Program-made: the position numbers and the translations under genes
Part shown: positions 16,008 to 24,170 of the stretch, in pieces
Layout: each line of letters starts with the position of its first letter
Numbering within the stretch: position 1 is the first letter of the stretch
The notes under the pieces: generated by a model
What the model saw: only the letters and a program-made list of their open reading frames with translations
Told to the model about the DNA's origin: nothing
Databases searched by the model: none
Source: Streptomyces marokkonensis
Lineage (GTDB): Bacteria; Actinomycetota; Actinomycetes; Streptomycetales; Streptomycetaceae
Assembly (NCBI RefSeq): GCF_008312835.1
Contig: NZ_VSKS01000003.1
Location: forward strand, 496,001 to 560,000
Reading direction: 5' to 3'
DNA length: 64,000 nt

Positions 16008-16193
16008 CCCCCGGCGGCCGTGCGGCACGGCCCTCTCCCGCGGGCGCGGACCGCGGGCCCTCACGGGGACGGCCGTCCTCCCGGCGGTGCCGGTACGGGT
16101 GCGGCCGGCGCCGGGCGCTTCGCCGCCCGCCTCCGCGCCCGTACGGCTGCCCCGCCGTCCCTCCGGGCACTCGAACATCCGGGCGTCACGGGA

Positions 16194-16199
16194 TAGCCT
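16194..16199 (+). promoter_or_regulatory. -10-like TAGCCT for the NUDIX-MBL operon
   Basis: TAGCCT ends 6 nt before the ATG at 16206; there is no ribosome site. Confidence 0.4.
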
Positions 16200-16205
16200 C
16201 CGGCC

Positions 16206-17087
16206 ATGGCGAACGCGCAGGCAGACGGTCAGTGGTACCCGCCGGAATGGCCGGAACGGATCCGGGCGCTCGCGGGTGGCGGCCTCACGCCGGTCACGCC
16301 GAAGCGTGCGGCCACCGTCATGCTGCTCAAGGACACCGGCGACGGACCCGCCGTGCACATGCTGCGCCGCCGCACGTCCATGGCCTTCGCGGGCGGCGCG
16401 TACGCCTACCCCGGCGGCGGCGTGGACCCCCGCGACGACGACCGGCACGTCCGCTGGGCGGGTCCCACGCGCGCGTGGTGGGCCGACCGGCTCGGCGTCG
16501 ACGAGACGGGAGCCCAGGCGATCGTCTGCGCGGCCGTACGGGAGACGTACGAGGAGGCCGGGGTGCTGCTCGCCGGACCGACCCCCGACACCGTGACCGG
16601 CGACACCACCGGCGACGACTGGGAGGCGGACCGTGCCGCGCTCGTCGCGCGGGAGACGTCCTTCGCCGAGTTCCTCGACCGCCGCGGACTGGTCCTGCGT
16701 TCGGACCTGCTCGGCGCCTGGACCCGCTGGATCACCCCCGAGTTCGAGTCCCGCCGCTACGACACGTGGTTCTTCGTGGCCAGGCTCCCCGAGGGCCAGC
16801 GCACCCGCAACGCCTCCACGGAGGCCGACCGCACGGTGTGGATCACCCCGCGCGGGGCGGCCGCCGGGTACGACCGGGGTGAGCTGCTGATGATGCCCCC
16901 GACCATCGCCACCCTGCGCCAGCTCACGGCGTACGCCACGGCAGCGGAGGCGCTCGACGCGGCTCCCGCGCGCGACCTCACGCCGGTGCTGGCCACCGCG
17001 CGCCTGGTGGAGGGCGAGATCGTGCTCTCCTGGCCGGGACACGATGAGTTCACCAAGCACGTACCGACGGGTGGAGCCCCGGCATGA
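16206..17087 (+). CDS. NUDIX hydrolase (NUDT19-like)
   Basis: The protein has 293 residues. After TPKRAATVMLLKDTGDGPAVHMLRR comes the split nudix box. GGAYAYPGGGVDPRDDD supplies the G of the signature and AAVRETYEEAGVLLAG supplies the RE-x2-EE-xG catalytic helix, with an insertion between them as in NUDT19-type proteins. These hydrolyse nucleoside-diphosphate-X compounds, and NUDT19 acts on CoA. The substrate here is unproven. It is translationally coupled (ATGA) to the MBL-fold hydrolase gene. Confidence 0.9.
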   Translation: MANAQADGQWYPPEWPERIRALAGGGLTPVTPKRAATVMLLKDTGDGPAVHMLRRRTSMAFAGGAYAYPGGGVDPRDDDRHVRWAGPTRAWWADRLGVDETGAQAIVCAAVRETYEEAGVLLAGPTPDTVTGDTTGDDWEADRAALVARETSFAEFLDRRGLVLRSDLLGAWTRWITPEFESRRYDTWFFVARLPEGQRTRNASTEADRTVWITPRGAAAGYDRGELLMMPPTIATLRQLTAYATAAEALDAAPARDLTPVLATARLVEGEIVLSWPGHDEFTKHVPTGGAPA

Positions 17088-17914
17088 CGGACGCGAACAC
17101 CCTGCCCGGCCGGCCACGGGGCGGCGTCCTGTCCGGCCCGGCCACCCCACGCGCCGTCAACGTGCTCGCGCCCAACCCCTCGGCGATGACCCTGGACGGC
17201 ACCAACACCTGGATCCTGTCGGAACCGGACTCCGAGCTGGCGGTCGTGGTCGACCCGGGCCCGCTGGACGACGGGCACCTGCGGCACGTCGTCGGCACGG
17301 CGGAACGGGCCGGCAAGCGCGTCGCCCTCACCCTGCTGACGCACGGTCACCCCGACCACGCCGAGGGCGCCGCCCGGTTCGCCGAGCTGACCGGCACGAA
17401 GGTGCGGGCACTGGATCCGGCGCTGCGGCTCGGGGAGGAAGGGCTGGCCGCCGGGAACGTCATCACCGTGGGCGGCCTGGAACTGAGAGTCGTACCGACC
17501 CCCGGCCATACCGCCGACTCGCTGTGCTTCCACCTCCCGGCGGACCGGGCGGTCCTCACGGGCGACACCGTCCTGGGCCGCGGGACGACCGTCGTGGCCC
17601 ACCCCGACGGCCGCCTGGGCGACTACCTGGACACGCTGCGCCGGCTCAGGTCGCTCACCGTCGACGACGGCGTGCACACGGTCCTGCCCGGCCACGGCCC
17701 CGTCCTGGAGGACGCGCAGGGTGCCGTGGAGTACTACCTCGCCCACCGCGCCCACCGTCTCGCCCAGATCGAGACGGCCGTCGAGAACGGCCACCGCACC
17801 CCGTCCGAGGTCGTCGCCCACGTCTACGCCGACGTCGACCGCTCCCTGTGGCCGGCCGCGGAACTGTCGGTACGCGCCCAACTGGAGTACCTGCGGGAGC
17901 ACGGGATCATCTAG
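17084..17914 (+). CDS. MBL-fold metallo-hydrolase (LACTB2/Rv3677c-like)
   Basis: The protein has 276 residues with the zinc motif T-H87-G-H89-P-D91-H92 (LLTHGHPDHAEGA), later metal ligands in PTPGHTADSLCF and LTGDTVLG, and VLPGHGPVLED. A C-terminal winged-helix-like segment is typical of the LACTB2 group (HRLAQIETAVENGHRTPSEVVAHVY). Relatives act as ribonucleases or hydrolases; the mycobacterial counterpart in the same gene order is Rv3677c. The start ATG overlaps the NUDIX stop. A 28-bp perfect palindrome right after the gene ends the operon. Confidence 0.92.
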   Translation: MTDANTLPGRPRGGVLSGPATPRAVNVLAPNPSAMTLDGTNTWILSEPDSELAVVVDPGPLDDGHLRHVVGTAERAGKRVALTLLTHGHPDHAEGAARFAELTGTKVRALDPALRLGEEGLAAGNVITVGGLELRVVPTPGHTADSLCFHLPADRAVLTGDTVLGRGTTVVAHPDGRLGDYLDTLRRLRSLTVDDGVHTVLPGHGPVLEDAQGAVEYYLAHRAHRLAQIETAVENGHRTPSEVVAHVYADVDRSLWPAAELSVRAQLEYLREHGII

Positions 17915-17920
17915 CCGCAC

Positions 17921-17976
17921 CCATACGGCGGAGCCCCCGTCTTCCCGGCCGGGAAGACGGGGGCTCCGCCGTATGG
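17921..17976. terminator. 28-bp perfect hairpin between the MBL hydrolase gene and crp
   Basis: The arms at 17921-17948 and 17949-17976 are fully complementary with no separate loop, and the gene ends on both sides converge here, so it can act for both. Confidence 0.8.
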
Positions 17977-17989
17977 CGTCCGCCGGGAG

Positions 17990-18664
17990 TCAGCGGGAAC
18001 GCTTCGCGAGGCGTTCGACGTCCAGGAGGATCACCGCGCGGGCCTCCAGGCGGAGCCAGCCGCGCTGGGCGAAGTCCGCCAGGGCCTTGTTGACCGTCTC
18101 ACGCGAGGCGCCGACCAGCTGTGCCAGCTCCTCCTGCGTGAGGTCGTGCACGACGTGGATGCCCTCCTCGGACTGCACGCCGAAGCGGCGGGAGAGGTCC
18201 AGCAGGGCGCGGGCGACACGGCCCGGGACGTCCGAGAAGACCAGGTCCGACATCGCGTCGTTGGTCTTGCGCAGCCGGCGCGCGACGGCGCGCAGCAGCG
18301 CGGTGGCGACCTCCGGGCGGGCGCTCAGCCAGGGCGTCAGGTCGCCGTGGCCGAGACCGAGCAGCTTGACCTCGGTCAGTGCCGTGGCCGTCGCGGTGCG
18401 CGGGCCGGGGTCGAAGAGCGACAGCTCCCCGATCAGCTCACTCGGGCCGACCACGGCGAGCATGTTCTCGCGGCCGTCGGGGGACGTGCGGTGCAGCTTG
18501 ACCTTGCCCTCCGTGACCACGTACAGGCGGTCGCCGGGGTCGCCCTCGTGGAACAGGGAGTCGCCCCGTGCCAGGGTCACCTCGCTCATGGAGGCGCGAA
18601 GCTCCGCGGCCTGCTCGTCATCGAGCGCCGCGAAGAGCGGGTTCCGCCGCAGAACGTCGTCCAC
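17990..18664 (-). CDS. crp: Crp, cyclic-nucleotide-binding transcription regulator
   Basis: The protein has 224 residues, the size of S. coelicolor Crp. The N-terminal cNMP-binding barrel (FHEGDPGDRLYVVTEGKVKL, then GELSLFDPGPRTATATALTEV) is followed by a dimer helix and a C-terminal helix-turn-helix, LTQEELAQLVGASRETVNKALADF. In Streptomyces, Crp is needed for germination and influences antibiotic clusters; mycobacterial Crp (Rv3676) sits in the same order beside nth. The reading frame is open far upstream, but GTG 18664 with AAGGAGAG just before it gives the right length. It is divergent from nth. Confidence 0.95.
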   Translation of the reverse strand: MDDVLRRNPLFAALDDEQAAELRASMSEVTLARGDSLFHEGDPGDRLYVVTEGKVKLHRTSPDGRENMLAVVGPSELIGELSLFDPGPRTATATALTEVKLLGLGHGDLTPWLSARPEVATALLRAVARRLRKTNDAMSDLVFSDVPGRVARALLDLSRRFGVQSEEGIHVVHDLTQEELAQLVGASRETVNKALADFAQRGWLRLEARAVILLDVERLAKRSR

Positions 18665-18753
18665 GAGTTCTCTCCTTGTCGACCTGCTCAGGGGATCTTG
18701 CTCCCCACGTACCAGGGGACCGTGGTGCCCCTTTTGCCGGGTGGTCCAAACAG

Positions 18754-18767
18754 TGTGATCTGTCACA
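18754..18767. promoter_or_regulatory. Palindrome in the crp-nth divergent region
   Basis: TGTGA-TCTG-TCACA is an inverted repeat of CRP-like half-sites. The spacing is 4 nt instead of the 6 of a classical CRP site, so it may be a weak autoregulatory site or the target of another regulator. Confidence 0.35.
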
Positions 18768-18857
18768 AGGATGCCGTACGGGCCGGTCGGGGTAAGCGGC
18801 AGGGGTCCAATTGGACGCCGGTCTTCAGGGGCCGGGGCGGATGTCGGTGCCGGGCCG

Positions 18858-18863
18858 TAGGCT
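18858..18863 (+). promoter_or_regulatory. -10-like TAGGCT for a leaderless nth transcript
   Basis: TAGGCT ends 6 nt before GTG 18870, which supports the long N-terminal form of the protein. Confidence 0.4.
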
Positions 18864-18869
18864 GGCCGG

Positions 18870-20192
18870 GTGTCCAAATCGCCGGTGAGAGCACAGGCCG
18901 AGGGGGCTGCGCGGGTGGTTGTACGTCGCGATTCCGCCGTGGGCGAACAGGGCTCCGATGGCGGTAGGGAAACGGCGAAAGCGGCAAAGAGGTCGTCGCC
19001 GTCGAAGAGGTCGGACGAGAAGCCGGCGGCTCGCGTGAGCGGCGCGGCCGAGGAGAAGAGCGTGCCGAGGAAGCGGGCTGCCGCCGGGAAGGCGGCGACT
19101 TCGGGCGGGGCCGCGCCCGCGGGCAGGAGGGCCGCGGGTGAAGCGGCTCCGGCCAAGAAGGCCGCGGGCAAGGCGGCTCCGGCCAAGAAGGCCGCGGGCA
19201 AGGAGACGGCGGCTGAAGCAGCCGCGCGCAAAACCGTGCCCGCGCGCAAGGCGGCGCCCGCGCGCAAGGCGGCGCCCGCCAAGAAGGCCGGCACCCTCAA
19301 GAAGGCAACTGCCCCCGTCAAGAAGGCCCCGCCCCCGAAGAAGCAGCTCGTCGCTCCGAAGAAGGCGACCGCAGCCGTCCACGCCGCCCCGGCGAAGACC
19401 GTCGTCAGGCCCGCCGGGAACGAGTCGCGTACCGCCCTGGTGCGGCGGGCCCGCCGCATCAACCGCGAGCTCGCCGAGGTGTACCCGTACGCCCACCCGG
19501 AGCTGGACTTCGAGAACCCCTTCCAGCTCGTGGTCGCCACCGTGCTGTCGGCCCAGACCACCGACCTGCGCGTCAACCAGACGACCCCCGCCCTCTTCGC
19601 GAAGTACCCCACCCCCGAGGACCTGGCCGCGGCCAACCCCGAGGAGGTGGAGGAGATCCTGCGCCCCACCGGCTTCTTCCGGGCCAAGACCAAGTCGGTG
19701 ATAGGGCTTTCCAAGGCACTCGCGGAGGACTTCGGCGGCGAGGTGCCCGGACGGCTCGAGGATCTCGTCAAGCTGCCCGGTGTGGGCCGCAAGACCGCGT
19801 TCGTCGTGCTCGGCAACGCCTTCGGACGCCCCGGCATCACCGTGGACACGCACTTCCAGCGCCTCGTGCGCCGCTGGCAGTGGACCGAGGAGACCGACCC
19901 CGACAAGATCGAGGCGGCCGTCGGCGCGCTCTTCCCCAAGAGTGACTGGACCGACCTGTCCCATCACGTGATCTGGCACGGCCGCCGCATCTGCCACGCC
20001 CGCAAGCCCGCCTGCGGCGCCTGCCCCATCGCGCCGCTCTGCCCGGCGTACGGAGAGGGCGAGACGGACCCGGAGAAGGCGCGGAAGCTGCTGAAGTACG
20101 AGAAGGGCGGTCTCCCGGGCCAGCGTCTGAACCCGCCGCAGGCCTATCTGGACGCCGGCGGCAGGGCCGCCCCGCCGCTGGGGGCCGGATGA
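18870..20192 (+). CDS. nth: Endonuclease III with a long histone-H1-like N-terminal extension
   Basis: The protein has 440 residues. The enzyme proper is residues about 183-430: the helix-hairpin-helix [14 protein letters not shown], whose Lys is the glycosylase/lyase nucleophile, VDTHFQR with the catalytic Asp, and the [4Fe-4S] motif C-x6-C-x2-C-x5-C ([17 protein letters not shown]). It excises oxidised pyrimidines and nicks abasic sites. The first ~180 residues are Lys/Ala/Pro repeats ([10 protein letters not shown] twice, then ARKAAP), resembling histone H1 tails and likely to bind DNA without sequence preference (inference). The leaderless TAGGCT before GTG 18870 supports this long form; a shorter start near residue 175 remains possible. 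Confidence 0.92.
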   Translation: MSKSPVRAQAEGAARVVVRRDSAVGEQGSDGGRETAKAAKRSSPSKRSDEKPAARVSGAAEEKSVPRKRAAAGKAATSGGAAPAGRRAAGEAAPAKKAAGKAAPAKKAAGKETAAEAAARKTVPARKAAPARKAAPAKKAGTLKKATAPVKKAPPPKKQLVAPKKATAAVHAAPAKTVVRPAGNESRTALVRRARRINRELAEVYPYAHPELDFENPFQLVVATVLSAQTTDLRVNQTTPALFAKYPTPEDLAAANPEEVEEILRPTGFFRAKTKSVIGLSKALAEDFGGEVPGRLEDLVKLPGVGRKTAFVVLGNAFGRPGITVDTHFQRLVRRWQWTEETDPDKIEAAVGALFPKSDWTDLSHHVIWHGRRICHARKPACGACPIAPLCPAYGEGETDPEKARKLLKYEKGGLPGQRLNPPQAYLDAGGRAAPPLGAG

Positions 20193-20283
20193 CGGAGCGT
20201 TGCACGCCACGGCGGCCCGCGGAACGATCCCGGGGCCGCCGGGCGTTGGACCCGTGGGACGCGGCCGGACGACGGGGGTGGCG

Positions 20284-20979
20284 ATGACGCGCACGAGCGG
20301 TGCCCGGGGCGGTCCGGTGACGCTCAGCCGGGAGGGGCTGCCCTCCTGGCTTGACCCGGTGGCCCGGGCGGCGGAGACGGTCGCGCCGAGGCAGCTCAGC
20401 CGTTTCCTGCCCCCGGAGAACGGCAAGGGGCGCCAGTCCGCCGTCCTCATCCTCTTCGGCGACGGCGAGCGCGGTCCGGAGCTGCTGCTCATGGAGCGGG
20501 CGAGTTCGCTGCGCTCGCACGCCGGGCAGCCGTCCTTCCCCGGCGGCGCCCTCGACCCCGAGGACGGTGACCCGCAGGGTGACGGACCGCTGCGCGCCGC
20601 GCTGCGCGAGGCCGAGGAGGAGACGGGCCTCGACCCGTCCGGCGTCCAGCTCTTCGGCGTACTGCCGAAGCTCTACATCCCGGTCAGCGGCTTCGTCGTC
20701 ACGCCCGTGCTGGGCTGGTGGCGCATACCCAGCCCGGTGGGGGTCGTCGACCCGAACGAGACCGCGCGGGTGTTCACCGTCCCCGTGGCGGACCTCACGC
20801 ACCCCGACAACCGCGCGACCACGGTTCACCCCAGCGGTCACCAAGGCCCCGCATTCCTGGTCGAATCGGCCCTCGTCTGGGGTTTCACGGCGGGCGTCAT
20901 CGACCGGTTGCTGCATTTCGCCGGGTGGGAGCGCCCCTGGGACAGGGACAAGCAGGTGCCCCTGGACTGGCGGTCATGA
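20284..20979 (+). CDS. CoA pyrophosphatase (NUDIX, NudL/CoAse type)
   Basis: The protein has 231 residues. The CoA-specific NuCoA motif (LLMERASSLRSHAGQPSFPGG) runs into the nudix box GGALDPEDGD..PLRAALREAEEETGLDP. This combination marks enzymes that split CoA into 3',5'-ADP and phosphopantetheine. The reading frame is open to 20200. I use ATG 20284, where homology begins, though GTG 20278 is equally possible. Its position between nth and the MarP-type protease matches mycobacterial Rv3672c, and the protease gene starts 45 nt downstream. Confidence 0.9.
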   Translation: MTRTSGARGGPVTLSREGLPSWLDPVARAAETVAPRQLSRFLPPENGKGRQSAVLILFGDGERGPELLLMERASSLRSHAGQPSFPGGALDPEDGDPQGDGPLRAALREAEEETGLDPSGVQLFGVLPKLYIPVSGFVVTPVLGWWRIPSPVGVVDPNETARVFTVPVADLTHPDNRATTVHPSGHQGPAFLVESALVWGFTAGVIDRLLHFAGWERPWDRDKQVPLDWRS

Positions 20980-21024
20980 CAGGGTGGGCGCCGTGCTGGG
21001 TACGACGAGGCGAGGCTTGAAGCG

Positions 21025-22224
21025 GTGAACGTGCTGGACATCCTGTTGCTCCTCGCCGCCGTGTGGTTCGCGGTCGTCGGCTACCGCCAGGGCTTCGTCG
21101 TCGGCATCCTGTCGGTGATCGGCTTCCTCGGTGGCGGCCTGGCCGCCGTCTACGCGCTGCCCGTCATCTGGGACGTGCTGACGGACCATTCCGAGGTCAG
21201 CACCGCGGCCGCCGTCGTCGCGGTCGTCGTCGTCATCGTCTGCGCCTCCGTCGGCCAGGCGCTGACCACGCATCTCGGCAACAAACTGCGCCGCTACATC
21301 ACCTGGTCCCCGGCCCGCGCGCTGGACGCCACCGGCGGGGCCCTGGTCAACGTCGTCGCGATGCTCCTGGTCGCCTGGCTGATCGGCTCCGCCCTCGCCG
21401 GTACGACGCTGCCGACGCTCGGCAAGGAGGTCCGCAGCTCCAAGGTGCTGCTCGGGGTCTCCCGGGCGCTGCCCGACCAGGCCGACACCTGGTTCGCCGA
21501 CTTCTCCTCCGTCCTCGCGCAGAACGGCTTCCCGCAGGTCTTCAGCCCCTTCGCCAACGAGCCGATCACCGACGTCCGGCCCCCGGACCCGGCCCTGGCG
21601 GGCAGCCCGGTGGCGCTCCGCGCGCAGCGCTCCATCGTCAAGGTGACGGGCACCGCCCCGAGTTGCGGGAAGGTCCTGGAGGGCACCGGCTTCGTCTTCG
21701 CCGAGCGCCGCATCATGACCAACGCGCACGTCGTGGGCGGCGTCGACGAGCCGACCGTGCAGATAGGCGGCGAGGGCAGGAAGTACGACGCCACGGTCGT
21801 CCTCTACGACTGGAAGCGCGACATCGCCGTCCTCGACGTACCCGATCTGAAGGCGCCCGCGCTGCGGTTCACCACCGAGGACGCGAGCAGCGGCGACAGC
21901 GCCATCGTCGCCGGCTTCCCGGAGAACGGGGCGTACGACGTCCGCGCCGCGCGCCTGCGCGGGCGCATCACGGCGAACGGCCCCGACATCTACCACCGGG
22001 GCACGGTCCGCCGTGACGTGTACTCCCTGTTCGCGACGGTCCGTCAGGGCAACTCCGGCGGCCCGCTGCTCACCCCCGACGGCGAGGTCTACGGCGTGGT
22101 GTTCGCGAAGTCGCTCGACGACGCCGAGACGGGTTACGCGCTGACCGTGGACGAGATCCAGGAGGACATCACCAAGGGCCGTAGCGCCAACCAGCAGGTG
22201 GACAGCGACAGCTGCGCGCTCTAG
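21025..22224 (+). CDS. MarP-type membrane-anchored serine protease
   Basis: The protein has 399 residues. Four N-terminal transmembrane helices of the CvpA/colicin-V type (about 1-120) are followed by a trypsin-like domain. The triad reads H235 (TNAHVVGG), D266 (KRDIAVLDV) and S344 (RQGNSGGPL). C214 and C397 are placed to form the disulfide known to stabilise mycobacterial MarP. Mycobacterial MarP (Rv3671c) protects against acid by processing a peptidoglycan hydrolase; a similar envelope role is inferred here. The start is GTG 21025. A GC-rich palindrome follows directly after the stop codon. Confidence 0.94.
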   Translation: MNVLDILLLLAAVWFAVVGYRQGFVVGILSVIGFLGGGLAAVYALPVIWDVLTDHSEVSTAAAVVAVVVVIVCASVGQALTTHLGNKLRRYITWSPARALDATGGALVNVVAMLLVAWLIGSALAGTTLPTLGKEVRSSKVLLGVSRALPDQADTWFADFSSVLAQNGFPQVFSPFANEPITDVRPPDPALAGSPVALRAQRSIVKVTGTAPSCGKVLEGTGFVFAERRIMTNAHVVGGVDEPTVQIGGEGRKYDATVVLYDWKRDIAVLDVPDLKAPALRFTTEDASSGDSAIVAGFPENGAYDVRAARLRGRITANGPDIYHRGTVRRDVYSLFATVRQGNSGGPLLTPDGEVYGVVFAKSLDDAETGYALTVDEIQEDITKGRSANQQVDSDSCAL

Positions 22225-22650
22225 GCCCCGCGGGGCCTTCGGGGGCAGCGGCTTTACGAACCCTCAGCCGTTACGAACGCCGGCCCTCACGAACAGTCAG
22301 CCGCGCGGGCCGCCGGCCGGACGGACCGTCAGCCGCGCGGGTGACGCAGCCGGACCGAGACCCAGCGGGCCCGGCGGCGGAGGATGCGCGGGATACCCAC
22401 CCTGAGGTCCGTAGCTGCCATCTGAGGTGCACCGCCTCGCTGGTGGGAACCCACACCGCTCGCCGAGCGGCGATTGCGGCTTGCGTCACTGTAGTCGTGC
22501 GTCCAGCCCATACCCCGACGTCTGCCCCGGGCCCATGGTCGATAACCTCCCGGCGGGCCCTCAATTGGCCTATGCGCCGGGCAATTGGCGTTCGTCGGAC
22601 AAGTGTTCAGGAGGCTGGTGCCGGGAGCGACACCGACCGCGTCCGGACGG
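22225..22650. other. Intergenic stretch with no confident gene
   Basis: These 426 bases lie between the protease gene and the convergent hydrolase gene. A GGCCCCGCGGGGCC palindrome (22224-22237) may end the protease transcript. AT-richer sequence is found around 22530-22600. A short basic open frame on the minus strand (22329-22421) is listed separately. Nothing else is supported. Confidence 0.5.
22329..22421 (-). CDS. Possible 30-residue basic mini-protein
   Basis: A short frame begins MAATDLRVGIPRILRRRARW and ends VRLRHPRG; it is Arg-rich with no membrane segment. There is no strong ribosome binding site, and coding character cannot be judged from so short a frame. It is listed because the sequence looks less random than its surroundings and the gap is otherwise empty. 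Confidence 0.2.
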   Translation of the reverse strand: MAATDLRVGIPRILRRRARWVSVRLRHPRG

Positions 22651-23601
22651 TCACCGATCCGGCTCGGGATCCTTCAGCCAGTTGATCAGTTCCGTCGAGA
22701 AACTGACCGGGTCCTCCTCGTGGGGGAAGTGGCCCAGCCCGTCGAACAGCCGCCAGCGGTAGGGCGCTTCGACGTACTGCCCGGAGCCGGCGGCGCTCCG
22801 CGTGCGCACCACGGGATCCAGCGAGCCGTGCAGGTGCAGTGTCGGCACCCGCACCGGCCGCTTCATCCTGCGGTTGTACTGGATGCCGTCCGGGCGGGCC
22901 AGGGAGCGCACCATCCACCGGTACGGCTCGACCGAGCAGTGCGCCGTGGACGGGATGCACATGGCCCGCCGGTAGTTCTCCAGCGCCTTGTCGTCCGGCA
23001 GGTGCGGCCCGGACCAGTCCTGGATGAGCTTCGCCACCAGCGCCCCGTCGTCCGCGGTGAGCTGCCGCTCCGGGATCCAGGGCCGCTGGAACCCCCAGAT
23101 GTGGGACAGGGCGGCCGACTGCCTGGCGTCGGAGACCAACGCCGACCGCCAGCGCCGCGGATGCGGCATGGACGCGACCGCCAGCCGCCGTACGAGCTTG
23201 GGGCGCATCGCCGCCGCCGTCCAGGCCAGGTATCCGCCCAGGTCGTGTCCCACCAGGGCGGCGTCCGGCTCGCCGAGGGAGCGGATCACCCCGGTGATGT
23301 CCAGCGCGAGGTTGGCCGGGTCGTAACCGCGCGGCGTACGGTCGCTGCCGCCGACGCCCCGCAGGTCCATGGCGACGGCCCGGAAGCCCGCGTCGGCGAG
23401 CGCCGTCAGCTGGTGCCGCCAGGTCCACCAGAACTGCGGGAACCCGTGCAGCAGCAGCACCAGGGGGCCGTCGCCCAGCTCCGCGATGTGGAAGCGGGCG
23501 CCGTTGGCGGCGACGTCGCGGTGGATGAGCCCCGAGCTGCCGGGGATGTCCAGGCGTACGACCGAAGCGGGTTGCGCCGAAGGGGTGGCGGGGTCCGTCA
23601 T
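22651..23601 (-). CDS. Alpha/beta hydrolase, epoxide-hydrolase-like
   Basis: The protein has 316 residues. The oxyanion motif is HGFPQFWWTWRHQL, the nucleophile elbow VGHDLGGYLAW places Asp where epoxide hydrolases and haloalkane dehalogenases have it, and the C-terminal LHLHGSLDPVV and GLGHFPHEE provide the acid and the His base. An epoxide hydrolase activity is therefore likely, and the mycobacterial syntenic gene is ephE (Rv3670). The start ATG overlaps the stop of the upstream Holin-X gene as ATGA. Confidence 0.9.
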   Translation of the reverse strand: MTDPATPSAQPASVVRLDIPGSSGLIHRDVAANGARFHIAELGDGPLVLLLHGFPQFWWTWRHQLTALADAGFRAVAMDLRGVGGSDRTPRGYDPANLALDITGVIRSLGEPDAALVGHDLGGYLAWTAAAMRPKLVRRLAVASMPHPRRWRSALVSDARQSAALSHIWGFQRPWIPERQLTADDGALVAKLIQDWSGPHLPDDKALENYRRAMCIPSTAHCSVEPYRWMVRSLARPDGIQYNRRMKRPVRVPTLHLHGSLDPVVRTRSAAGSGQYVEAPYRWRLFDGLGHFPHEEDPVSFSTELINWLKDPEPDR

Positions 23602-24086
23602 GAGGACGAGCGTGCCACAGCCTCGATGGCCTGGGGGACCCGGTCCTCCGGCAGGGCGGGACGCGGGTGCGGCTTGGCCTTCTGCAGCACGCCCGCCGTC
23701 TCCTTCATCGAGGCGGCGACCTTCTGGGCGCCGCGGCCCTTCTTGGCCTTCTTGGCGAAGGTGACGCCGATGAGCGCGAGGACCCCGGCGATCAGCACGT
23801 TCGCCGCGAAGGACAGCAGGAAGCAGATCGCGAGGTTCCACTCGCTCCAGGTACGGATGCCGTAGGCGAGGGCGAAGTTCAGCATCGGCAGGGAGAACAG
23901 CAGCAGCACTCCTGCCGCCGTGAAGGCGCCGCCGCTGGTGGCGCCCCGCTTGACGTCCTGCCTGAGCTGCGCCTTCGCCAGCGCGATCTCGTCGTGCACC
24001 AGCGCCGACATGTCAGCCGTCGCCGAGGCGAACAGCTGGCCGATGCTGCGTTCGGCGCCGACCGGGCTGCCGTCGGGTGCGCTCAT
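23598..24086 (-). CDS. Actinobacterial Holin-X/DUF1469-type membrane protein
   Basis: The protein has 162 residues. An amphipathic N-terminus (SIGQLFASATADMSALVHDEIALAKAQLRQDV) is followed by two transmembrane helices (about 55-78 and 88-112) and a basic Lys-rich tail. Databases call this family phage holin-like, but it is a chromosomal housekeeping gene; no phage genes are nearby and the mycobacterial counterpart is Rv3669. The function is unknown. It is coupled to the hydrolase gene. Confidence 0.85.
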   Translation of the reverse strand: MSAPDGSPVGAERSIGQLFASATADMSALVHDEIALAKAQLRQDVKRGATSGGAFTAAGVLLLFSLPMLNFALAYGIRTWSEWNLAICFLLSFAANVLIAGVLALIGVTFAKKAKKGRGAQKVAASMKETAGVLQKAKPHPRPALPEDRVPQAIEAVARSSS

Positions 24087-24170
24087 CGCGGTCTCCCTCT
24101 CCTGCGTACGCTCTGCGTACGGTCCTCGTGCCTGCGCGGACGGTTCAGTCTTTTGTACCGTCTCGTCAGA

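Noticed and set aside
23598-24086. Prophage, because the product is called phage holin-like
   Set aside because: No lysin, structural or integrase genes are nearby, and the gene is coupled to a core hydrolase in a conserved order.
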